Assembly: GCA_008704415.1 (NCBI GenBank)
Contig: VXIS01000221.1
Location: forward strand, 1 to 64,000
DNA from: Sphaerosporella brunnea
Lineage: Eukaryota > Ascomycota > Pezizomycetes > Pezizales > Pyronemataceae
Direction: 5' to 3'
DNA length: 64,000 bases
Below, in pieces: positions 10,232 to 19,418 of this stretch; position 1 is the stretch's first letter; every line of letters begins with the position of its first letter. The notes below the pieces were generated by a model that saw only the letters and a list, made by a program, of their open reading frames with translations, made no database searches and was not told where the DNA came from. The position numbers and the translations under genes are program-made.

Positions 10232-10651
10232 TCACCAGTGAGCGTAGCGGTGGTGAATATTGTTCGCCCGGAGAAGCACGTTGGTGCCCTTGCTGAAGGG
10301 TGGATGTTTCAAGTACCGCTCCAGCTCACCTTCCAACACAGCCATGGTGCTGCCGATGAATTGGCGTTCCACTTGCGAATATTCTTCGTGGCACGCAAAA
10401 ATTTTGGCATCTTCCGGTAATAAATCATCCACGGTGAGGCAGTCACAGTCTCAGTCCTCTTCTTCTAATCCGCCACGCTTTGAAGCCTTTTTGGATAGTA
10501 CGTACTTGCGCAGTAAAGGCTTCATGAGGCCATTCTTTGCCTTTTTCAGATCGCTTGCCTTCCATCCCAAGAGTTTCAGGGTTTCAAGCTGAAAACGAGA
10601 AACCAATGTGGTAGCAATGCCAGAGAAATCTTGGCCACGGCAGCATTGCAT
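10232..10651 (-). pseudogene. Unidentified coding relic with one in-frame TGA
   Basis: The minus-strand frame runs about 139 codons with a single TGA in an acidic stretch (EEED-stop-DCDC), derivable from CGA. The first half is basic (LKKAKNGLMKPLLRKYVLSK). The second reads TVDDLLPEDAKIFACHEEY and GSTMAVLEGELERYLKHPP. The amino-acid pattern looks like real protein (charged helices, few low-complexity runs), but I do not recognise the family. Upstream, a different frame (DSDEECNAAVAKISLALLPH) may be its continuation after an indel. Confidence 0.4.
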
Positions 10652-11085
10652 TCTTCATCTGAGTCGATATCGTCTGGGTTTATCAGCGGTGTGTTGTTTA
10701 GTTCAACTGTATTATCCCGTCCTCAGGCATCATCGTTGATTCGATCCATGTCTTTGTCAAGTGCGGACAAAATCTACCGAGCAGTCCCACAGCGACAAGA
10801 TCGGCGAGAGCTCGCTGATCCCATTGGGCATCCAAATAGATGTTTCCTCACCTTGGGCCTTGCCCCCAGTAGCATGTTTACACCTACGCCTCACAGCGAC
10901 CAAGCACAATCGGTCGGATTGCCAGGAAGCACACCTACATTATTCCGAAAGCTGACGCTGACACACCACTACAACGTCTGGATGGGCAAACCTGGAGCGG
11001 AGGAGGCCAGGGTACAAATGCTGTCGGGCCAAATCAGCTATCGTCAAAAAACGTCAGACCCGGTCAAATTGCCGCAGGGCAATCA

Positions 11086-11400
11086 CTCACAATGTACCGT
11101 GCCGAACTCTGGTGGGAAGGACACCAGAAGGGTCACCATGGTGAGCTACAGAAGGTCTTAAACCGACAGGCCAGCGCCATACTGGACCTGCTTCCATCCA
11201 CAGCGCTGGGACCGCTGATTTGCGTACCTTACAGCTGTCAGCGCCATACTACCGCACCGAAAAAGACGGTTCGCCGCGAGACTGGCAGCCAGCGCTCGGT
11301 GAAATCTGACAGGCAATCGGGTACGCGCTGCCATCGCATCAACGCCAACTGAAGAAGAAGTTACTACGACACGAGCGCTTATGCAATTTGTGAGACACAA
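11086..11400 (+). pseudogene. LINE reverse-transcriptase 3' fragment, frameshifted
   Basis: The frame YRAELWWEGHQKGH, then LQKVLNRQASAILDLL, then STALGPLI aligns with the LINE fragment at 30259 (YGVALRFDQGQ..., LQKLFSHQARTGLGALL, TSAIGPLI). After GPLI the reading moves to another frame (HRKRRFAARLAASAR), matching RRRRFAARL in the other copy, so there is at least one indel. This is the region between the reverse transcriptase and RNase H of Tad-like LINEs. The 3' side is cut by the hAT-1 element at 11404. Confidence 0.6.
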
Positions 11401-11403
11401 CGC

Positions 11404-11942
11404 CAGGGCTGTCAAAAGTCCAGCCAGTCCGGCTTTGAGTGTGGCCTGAACCGGACTGATTGAAACGGGCTTTTGAAATCACGGCCCGTTTGGACCAGGC
11501 TTTTTGGATCGACACCCAGGCGCCTACAGGCACCCGCCAGGCCCAGAAGTACCCGGCGCCCGGCGGGCCCGCCAGGCATCTGTAGTTTTTTGCTTACACA
11601 TATATCAAGGAAATAAACATGAACGTGAGATACGCGTTTAACAACATGAAGGACCTCCAGCTAGCCCTCCATCCCTGCCGCCCGCTGTTCCAAGTCACTG
11701 AGCATACGCTTGACATGATGAATTTTGCCACGCTCCTCAGTGCTTTTAGTGGCCGTGAGTTCGGCCCGCTGACGGAACCGATCTTGACCGCGGGTTCCCA
11801 GCGCCGGCCAGCACCTATCACATATCCAGACTTTCCTTACACCGGCCCGAACCTATCAGGGTTTCCGCATCTTCGGCCCGACCTGACCCACTCAGTGGGG
11901 CCCGGTTTGACCTGGCGGGCGGCCGGACTATTGACAGCCCTG
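11404..11942 (+). mobile_element. hAT-1 element, third copy, without the hAT-2 insertion
   Basis: Starts CAGGGCTGTCAAAAGTCC and ends GGACTATTGACAGCCCTG, giving the cleanest pair of family termini in the window. The body matches the inner copy at 4189-5462 on both sides of the hAT-2 insertion and shows the empty site CGCCTACAGGCACC. Flanking octamers (CACAACGC and GACGGCGG) do not match, so the insertion is old or the ends were rearranged. Non-coding. Confidence 0.85.
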
Positions 11943-12425
11943 GACGGCGGCGAGAGCACCGTTAGATGGGCGCAGTGATATTTCGAGCGGCACTGAAAGA
12001 GTGCAGCAACATCGCGAGGGTCATGTTGCGGGAAGCGGAGTTACCTCACGGCGATGGATTGCAGCGGGAACGGCGGCTGATTGACGCAAGATCTGATTCC
12101 CAGCACAAATGCGCTCACCCTACGTGATAAACTATTGCTAACCCAACAACGCAGCTTGCCCTGAAATGGTTGACGCATTCCGTCTCCTCAATCATGGTAA
12201 CTGCCAACACGCCCCGTTATTTTGCGTCCCGATTCTTTCTCATCTCTGCTATGTTTCAGCGCGAGCTAGGTGCCAGTAGGCCAGTACACAACTCTGGTGG
12301 AGCTCAGGAAGTCCATGACGGCTTCCATATAGGCAGGGGGCTGTCGGCGCTTTCTGAAGCCGCAGCTGAAAGAAGCGCGCCGCTTGATGGCAAAAAAAGA
12401 CAGGAAATGTAACACGGCTCTATTA
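11943..12425. other. No gene supported
   Basis: Short frames only; no repeat or motif recognised up to the transposase relic that follows. Confidence 0.4.
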
Positions 12426-12760
12426 ATTTGTGGCCGTGGAGTATCGCATTGGCAAGCGTTTCGGTTGTTTGGGGTCGGTCGGGATACTAAAGTTGTCCAC
12501 GAACATACACCGGTCAAGCAGTGCTCGCTGCTCTGCGGGAAACAGGTTCTTCTGTGCTGGTATTGCTTCGTCACTAAACTTCGGCTCCCTTTCCGGATGC
12601 AAAACACGGTTTCGAATAGATGATGGTGATACGTTGAAATCTCGGAATACATTGCCGCTGCTAATCTCAGGCGCTGTTTTGGGTTATAGTCGCGGTCCGG
12701 GTCAAAACCCAAGGGGCTACTGGTGCCAGGCATGCTTATTGGTGAGTTTACAGCCGTGTC
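12426..12760 (-). pseudogene. Transposase-type helix-turn-helix relic, frameshifted
   Basis: Two minus-strand frames join into one recognisable pattern. DPDRDYNPKQRLRLAAAM is followed, one frame away, by FNVSPSSIRNRVLHPERE and then KNLFPAEQRALLDRC. The order matches the Psq/CENP-B-type helix-turn-helix at the N-terminus of pogo/Fot-like and related DDE transposases (repeated-A helix, then V.pSTIr.Rv.hp, then L...eq..L). The stop after YSTATN and the indel mark it as dead. No catalytic DDE part was seen downstream. Identification is by pattern only. Confidence 0.4.
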
Positions 12761-12853
12761 CGGATGATTGTTCAGTGGGCTAGGTCCGGGCAGGGTGCAC
12801 ACAGGGAATCACTCGATAGCCGAACGTCACTGTTATAGGCATAATATCTCTTA

Positions 12854-13462
12854 GGGCAAATGTCTAGTATACCACCCAAAAACCCTCGAAAAGAGCAGGG
12901 TACCACCAAATTTCTTAACTGCCCAGGATACCACAACCTCGCATGAGAGCATTCCCTTGATTTAAACATCTGTGCTAGCTATACAGGAGGGCGAGTACAA
13001 ACATGCGTATTATGCCCATCCTTTATGAGAGTGAACCGGTATTCAGGTAGCGCGAGCTTGGAAAGCGCACTAGTCGCAGTGTATCAATCAGCTGCTCCTC
13101 GCCTTAAAGTCCTGAAAGCTCGCCCTCCTGCAGCTCTTTGCTCTGCACAAAAACACGGTGTCCGGCTGTTCCATTGACGTTGCAAAAGGAGCTGACATCG
13201 TTGCAGATTGAGCGGGGGGGTAGGTGGTCGCCTGAAGCGTTGCCGAGATGGCAACAGAGGTAGTAGTGACGGGGCGGGGGTCGTGCGCAGGGTGGTTTCC
13301 GGCGATGGGGTGGAGAGCGGTGTGCAAGGTTCACGCCGGCGCAGGGGATTGTTTGTCAGTTACTCTCACGCGAGGTTGTGATATCCTGGACAATAACGAA
13401 ATTTGGTGGTATCCTGCTCTTTTCGAGGGTTATTAGGTGGTATATATACTACACATTTGCCC
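12854..13462. mobile_element. Mutator-like MITE with about 100-bp terminal inverted repeats and a 9-bp target duplication
   Basis: The left end (12854-12953: GGGCAAATGTCTAGTAT..., through AACCCTCGAAAAGAGCAGGG, to CACAACCTCGC) is matched as an inverted repeat by the right end (about 13368-13462, ending ACACATTTGCCC). The termini are GGGCAAATG and CATTTGCCC. An exact nonamer TATCTCTTA flanks the element (12845-12853 and 13463-13471). Long terminal inverted repeats with a 9-bp duplication are the hallmark of the Mutator superfamily. The interior of about 410 bp has no transposase. Confidence 0.9.
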
Positions 13463-13689
13463 TATCTCTTATCTCATCAACTGGGGAGTCCACTTTACGA
13501 CTGGAAAACAGCGACAAATCAGGAACAGGATGGCGAGTGGCAGTTTTTAGGAAGCTCATCGTCTTTCATTGAACGCTGTAAGGTTTTATATGTACACCGC
13601 ACGCCCAAACAGCGCACAGCCAATGTCAACAGTCCAACCAGTCTTACGCATTTCCGCAGCCAAACCACCCGACGCATCTTTTCAGCACC

Positions 13690-14480
13690 CCAACCAGCCA
13701 AATCCAACTCAATGAGGACCGCACCCTTGCGGCTGACTTTCAGGAATGCACCGATGTCCTGCTGCAATGCGAGCCCAATGCCCAGCCTGATGCCCAGGAG
13801 CAGCCATTCGGAGCCCACACACCATTACGTGTTCATCTCTTGAAGACCCCACCGAGCCCATCGAAACGCCAACGCCCATGGCAACCGCGCTGACGTTGAT
13901 GCCCGACAACGGGCCTATCAACGCTCCGTGCCCCGGACAACGACATATTGATGATACAGGCCGAGCTCCGAATGCTTCCCAATGGTCAGCGTACGTACCG
14001 ACCCGGACGTCGAGGCTGAGGGGACCAATGGCAGACAAGTTGAAACGCCAACCCCTCAGGCCCCCATCAACCTGAACGCTCCACGGATGGTCATTGGCTT
14101 TGAAAAGCCAACAAACAAACAGTGCAGGCCCCGGCTGCAACTGCCTCCCCCCATGTCACAAGTCCGGAAGAGACGGCGTCACGAATCGCCTGAAGACGAC
14201 ACCCTACTGGACTCCGTCTATAACCTGGCTATGGGGGCTATTGGCCGCTAGTTGAACTACCTGGATGCGCCTTTGGGGTCCCAGCCTTCTTAGACGTATG
14301 GATGAAACTATTGCCACGCTTATTGCCAAGATCGCGGCACTGGCACGCGTAATCGCTGCTCAGCAGACCCAGCCAGATTTCATACCTTGTTTCCCTGCCT
14401 CCGGCTCTGCTCCACCTCCGGCCGCCGACACAGAGATGGCAGGAGGCTGGGGCGACCCTGGATTTGACCGATAACTCTGC
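13690..14480 (+). pseudogene. Gag-like (LINE or LTR element) relic, broken frames
   Basis: Plus-strand fragments in several frames form a Pro/Thr-rich series: IETPTPMATALTLMPDNG, then VRTDPDVEAEGTNG and VRKRRRHESPEDDTLLDSVY, then a helical TIATLIAKIAALARVIAAQQ, ending in a Pro-rich tail. This order (Pro-rich, basic cluster, coiled helix, Pro-rich) resembles gag-type proteins of fungal retroelements, but no zinc knuckle is present, so the assignment is inference. Confidence 0.3.
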
Positions 14481-15243
14481 AGCACCACTTAGGATCACAA
14501 CTTCACACTATGAATGTGACTCTGTGAATGGTTCTGCCTATTCTAATGTTTCACCCCGAAGGGATGAGGACAAAGATTCATTTGGTGGAATACCGACTTT
14601 CCGTGATTTCGGCAAAGGTCGACCACCTAAAGCCAGCACAGCAACGCTGCTTCTGTATGACGCAACCAATACCACCCCTCACCACGAGAAACAGAAGATC
14701 ATTCCCCTGCACCTGGTCCCTGAATTTCAACCTGAAAGAGTTCGATGGCTCCTTGGCGTTCAAGTCAATCTCGGCCTTGGCACCGGCAGCTGTTCCATTG
14801 TCTGTCATCGTATGATGAACGCAGAGGAAGTGTTAAGCACACACCCTTACGTCTGGGCATCCCGTTGAGGCGGTGGCGCTTTGTAGCAACCTGCACGGAG
14901 TTTTCAGCTGGCCGGGAAGCTACCACTGCTATTAGCAATGGCGTATCTTATAACTCTTGTCGTGGTTACTAACCCGTATGCTTGGTGGTGGCGGGTTCTT
15001 TTAGCGTGGTGGACATGTCGACGTTGGCATTGACACCGGCTGCTGTTCCATCAGCAAGGTGCTCGGTAACAATCGCTGGCTTGGTAAGTTACCACAATAT
15101 CTTCCTGGTGCGCCGACAACTCTCCGACCTCAGCACCTGCGGGCTTCTTTGCAGGCACAATGTTGGCAGACGGTCCGCTCACATTGTTGTCGTGGCTCTC
15201 TTCCATCATGGTTGGCGTTTTGTCGTTGATCAACAGACCAGGT
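14481..15243. other. No gene supported
   Basis: Frames of 75-134 codons are open on both strands, but none has a motif, splice pattern or second copy. Ends at the target duplication GTTGTTGG of the next element. Confidence 0.4.
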
Positions 15244-15251
15244 GTTGTTGG

Positions 15252-15701
15252 TAGAGCTGTGCACGGGGCTAAGGGTCGGGGCGCCGGCGGGCGGGGCGCC
15301 ACGAGGTGGGCCGGGGCACGACGGTGTGGATTGGGGCGCGGCTCAGAGTGCTACGGGGTACATCGGGGCGGCATCGGGGCGGCAGCGGGGGGAGAGTGAT
15401 ACATGCGGTGCATTTAGTGGCGCTACGCTTAACCGTCCAAGTGGCGCACAAGGCGCTCATGTGAGATTACAGCCAAACGAGGTACGCCAGGCGCGCATGC
15501 TGATGTGTATGCGAGTTCGGGGTATTCGGGGTCTGACGAGCTGCCCGAGGTTCCGGCGGGGTGCCCGGACCAGCCACAGAGTGGCCGTGGCAGCGACGAG
15601 GTGACCGGGGCACGGCGAGGTGGATTGGGGTCGGGCGGGGCTTTCTCCGCCTCGTCAAGCCTCGTGTCCCATTGGGGAGCCCGGCCCCGTGCACAACACT
15701 A
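15252..15701 (+). mobile_element. hAT-2 MITE with perfect 8-bp target duplication
   Basis: Begins TAGAGCTGTGCACGGGGC and ends GCCCCGTGCACAACACTA, giving imperfect 18-bp inverted termini. GTTGTTGG is duplicated at 15244-15251 and 15702-15709. The 450-bp body aligns along its length with the nested copy at 4307-4755. GC-rich, with no transposase. Confidence 0.93.
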
Positions 15702-15709
15702 GTTGTTGG

Positions 15710-16789
15710 TCTGATGTGTTCCGCATCGGGTTGATGGGGGTAAAGCATGCGAATTGTCATTTTAGTCTTTGACGTATGGCTAGGGTTACCCCGAGATCAG
15801 GGCTATTGCTCAACTGAACGATTGTGGGTCACGTCTCTGCCGCGGCAGTGCTTGCGTGGACATTGCTTCATATCTTGGCTAAAAAATTCAATTGGTAACT
15901 TAGGGTGACGGACCTGCTCCGCCAGACGTTCCGCCAGATCCAGAAGGGGCGGTGGAGACAGAAAAACCAGCAGCGGGCATAGAAAAGGCGTTCTCGAATG
16001 CCCTGTATCTGTGAATTTAATGTTATTGCATTGAGAGTAACAGCTTGGTGCCATTTTTGACCCCGTGTAGTGTTGGCATAAGACGAGACTTGACGAAATC
16101 TGAACACGGCCCGCGATTTCTCATCTGATGTAGAGAAAAGTTTTGCAGGCCCGGGACATGGACGTCAGGCCCGGGCAAGTTACCCGGCCCTACCATGAAC
16201 GTGAGATCTCAAACTGTAGTTTGGTGGTGTGAAGTGAAGCCGCGCCGTTCAATTTAAATGCTATTACTCTATGCATCGTTCTCCTCCGCTGCCCATTTGC
16301 CCTCGTTCAGCCAGTCCGAAGAAACGAAGCTATCTACTGCCCCACACGTTCTATCCTCTTCTCGCCTCACTCTCGTGCACTCATTCCTAGATCTGAACCC
16401 GACATCAAGGGATGGCCAAGGGTTCACGCCACACGGATGTATTCGGCACATAATAACTTATCACCCACAAGTACCCGGGTCTAATCGCCACCCAATCAGA
16501 TCCGTGCCGGGATATATCTTATCGTCCAGAAAACCGCTCATCTCGATTGTCATTTAGGCGAGTGAAAGAGCGTACATTAAAGCCTTATATCTGTGAGAAT
16601 GTGAGCCATTTCCTTATATCTTGAGTCAAGGCTGAGAGTGGGTTACCCTTTAGCTAATAAAAGAGCCAGAAAGTCTCGATTATCACAATGTAATAATCTT
16701 AAGGGGTTCTCTTGATTTCTGGAAAGACAGCAGAGAACAGGATCTGTATCTTTGAGGAGGTTTGTTGCTTTTGTTCGTCTTTGTTTCGA
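15710..16789. other. No gene supported
   Basis: No coding motif or repeat was recognised. The stretch ends at the target duplication AGCTGATA of the hAT-3 element. Confidence 0.4.
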
Positions 16790-16797
16790 AGCTGATA

Positions 16798-17900
16798 TAG
16801 TGATGGACACGAGCCGGCTCGACTCAAGCCGGAGGGTAGGCTCGAGCCGGCTCGTCAGATTTCCGGACTCGGCTTGTGGGCTCGAGCCATGCAACAGTTT
16901 AAGGCACGAGGGAAACAATTGGTGGGACTCTGTAGATTCCGTAAGCGTTTACAAGCTATCAATCGGAGATTTCTGACAGCCCTGAGGAGGAGTTCAAAGC
17001 GGCCTCGGCAGCTGAATCTGCCCCCTCCGGGGCGTCATGGTCACTATTGCTCTCCGGCCCGGCCCCGTCTCCCGCAATGCCCTCACGATGTCTGGCTGAA
17101 GGGTCCGCCGCGGTGTCTTCAAGTTCATAACCCCACTTTTCCCATGGCTGGACGTCAGTTTGCTTCAACCAATGCTTAAGCAGCCACAACGTGCTGCTGG
17201 ACTCCTGCAGCAGACGGTTCCGCTTTTTTGTGATGATATCGCCAGCACTGCATCGTTGATCAGCGGATGTGGGCAAACGTGGCTCGGCAAAATTCAAACT
17301 TACACGGAGAAGAGCTGCTCACACTGAACACTTGATGCACAGCTGGCGAGGTAATCCCTTGCCATGCGTGCGAGGGAAGGGAAGCGGTGCTCGTTCATCT
17401 TCCACCAATGCAGAGGGTCGGTTCCCAGGTCAACCGGGGGCTCGCAAAGATACCGTGTTGTCTCTGGAGTATCCATCGTTCCTTCGAGGTTGGTAGTCTG
17501 CGGCCGCTGTCCAATACTGCTGAACATAGCTGCACGTTCCTGGTCTACCTGGACCCTGCCGAGACGGCTTGATTCGATTGCTGGTGCATCACCGCGTCGG
17601 TAATTTTCCTGAAGGATTGACTCAAATCACTCTCTCCCAAGCGCCTGCATTGCCCCACACTGGCCGTCACACTCTCTCAAGCCGCCTCTGTTCCCCCACA
17701 GCGGTCGCGGCGGTGGGGCGATGGTGGCGTGGGTTGAGATGGTCCCGCTTGAGTGATATCTGAGACCAGGCACGTCCACAAAACGAACACAATTCTATGT
17801 AAAAGCTCGAGCCGGCCCGAGTCGAGCCAGAGGTAGGCTCGAGCCGGCTCGAGCTCAAAATTCACCGGGCTCGAGCCGGCTCGGCTCGTGTCCATCACCA
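16798..17900 (-). mobile_element. hAT-3 element (1.1 kb) retaining the 3' end of its transposase, perfect 8-bp target duplication
   Basis: The left end TAGTGATGGACACGAGCCGG and the complement of the right end (TGGTGATGGACACGAGCCGA) form inverted termini. Both are followed by subterminal arrays of the palindromic motif CTCGAGCCGGCTCG. AGCTGATA is duplicated at 16790-16797 and 17901-17908. The element carries the last exons of a hAT transposase on the minus strand (next entry), so it is an internal-deletion derivative. Degraded relatives of its ends lie near 29583 and 36890. Confidence 0.9.
16959..17608 (-). pseudogene. hAT transposase, C-terminal exons only
   Basis: Two minus-strand exons join cleanly: 17304-17608 and 16959-17247, separated by a 56-bp intron (17248-17303) with donor GTAAGT, branch-like CTGAT and acceptor GATGCAG. 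Across the junction the reading is CEQLFS-V-AGDIITKKRN, the diagnostic hAT dimerisation motif. Before it come TDPLHWWKMNEHRFP and ARDYLASCASSVQ, with the WW pair kept. An acceptor (CCTTCAG) precedes 17608, so further exons once lay upstream. The C-terminal tail is acidic and Ser-rich. The fragment lacks the catalytic DDE core; a TGA blocks the frame above the acceptor. About 197 residues remain. Confidence 0.85.
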
Positions 17901-17908
17901 AGCTGATA

Positions 17909-18337
17909 ATTCTAAATATCTGGAGGAGTTGAATGGGCAGGAACGGCCCTCTTTATAGTAGAACCCACTCTTCTTTGATCGTTGAGTTGAGGGTCAGTGG
18001 GAATCCCTCTGACCCTGAATAATAGAGGGGTAAATACGGTCATCTGCTGAGGGTATGCTTCGCACGTGGACAGAGAAATCTCTCATGCATAGGACACACA
18101 ATTATTTCCCGCTTGTGAGCCATTTTCTGCAATCAATGCGTCGTCATATCTATATTACAGGACGCTGGCATGATTGTCATCATGCCCTACGGCTTGCTTT
18201 GATTGTGCCCCCTTGCGAAACTAGACTCTTGCACTCTGACGAGTTCAGCTCATTGTGCAGGATGCTGCCGTGATCGGCTTGCTCTATGGCCTGCTTGGAT
18301 TACGCCCCCTTGCTTCAGCTGAACTTGCAGTACACCA
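17909..18337. other. No gene supported
   Basis: Only short frames. A weak direct duplication is visible: CTTGCTTTGATTGTGCCCCC near 18195 and the related CTGCTTGGATTACGCCCCC near 18292. Confidence 0.4.
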
Positions 18338-19130
18338 TTAGCAGATGACGTATAGGGTTAGCCCTAAGCTAAGGCATTTGTTGATCCGAACCGAACTGCC
18401 ATACCTCGCAAAACCCTCTCTCACCCCATCACCGAATGTCCCATGAACAGGTTTCGGCCCCGGCCAAACTTGTTCAACCGCCCTATGAATCTTATTATAT
18501 TTAATCACAGCGTCAGAGGCGCAAACATCGAAAAAATGACCTTCCATTTGATACAGCTCCTGGAAATAAGCAAATCTTCCGAGGCCTTGTTTACGTCTCC
18601 ACCTATGCCTTGGGTGTAGGTGGAGACGTCATTGTCCAGGCGCCCAAGGTTCTCAACGTCATCTATACTGGTATTAGCATTAACATCTTCATGGGCGGAG
18701 CCGCTGACAACATGATTAAAACAAAAACAAAACAAAAGCATCGCCAAGGTGTAGGCGAGATCTGAGCAGAACAGAAACGGGTCCTCGTCGTCATTGAAAT
18801 CTGCCCCCAAGGATGGAACTCCAAGCTCAGCACGTCGCTTAACCTGGCTGTCGTCCATATTGGGGCCACGATTCCAGAAACAATTGGCATAGATACGGTG
18901 CACCTGCGCAGTACCTTGCGCATGCATGTACCTGGCATTGAAATCTTTCCGGCCAGTACATGAAGGGTCATAAGTGCCAAAGCCTGTCCGGGCTCCATGC
19001 ACGCACGACAGCCGATTGCCATCATTTGGCCATTGATCATGCTGTCGTTGGTCTTCACGGGCAGGTGATGGTGTTGGTCTGTATGGGGGTAGGTAAAGAC
19101 GTGGTTGAAGGTTGCGAGGTCGTCTCGATG
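18338..19130 (-). CDS. Possible small multi-exon gene, product unknown
   Basis: A minus-strand frame (about 19130 down to 18505) reads HGARTGFGTYDPSCTG, YMHAQGTAQVHRIYANC and LGVPSLGADFNDDEDP, which looks protein-like. Near 18558 an acceptor-like TTATTTCCAG leads into another open segment, ELYQMEGHFFDVCASDA and AVEQVWPGPKPVHGTFGDG, that runs to a stop at 18338. The matching donor is uncertain (a GTAAAC 35 bp away would make a very short intron). A 12-bp inverted repeat CGTCTCCACCTA/TAGGTGGAGACG lies at 18594-18628 in the exon. No domain was recognised and the start is not fixed. Confidence 0.35.
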
Positions 19131-19418
19131 CTCGCGTCTATTTGGAGTTTTACTTTCTGTCCATCAGGTCAATTTTCTTTCCTTGCTGGTCAACGTTGTA
19201 CTGCGACCGCCGTGTTGGACACAGCATCGGATGATGAATATTCAACCTAGTCTCATCAAGTCTGTGTGCAGATACTCTCCAGCACAGGATGGACGCGTGC
19301 AGCTCAGAAGCATTCAATTCACACTGCCCCAACTACCACAAACAGACAATAATGCCACCCGTCTCCGCATCGAACAAAACCGTCTCTCAGGCAGGATAGG
19401 TCATCAGAGAACCAACCC

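Noticed and set aside
11396..11950. Target duplication around the third hAT-1 copy
   Set aside because: The octamers CACAACGC and GACGGCGG do not match, so only the termini are used as evidence.
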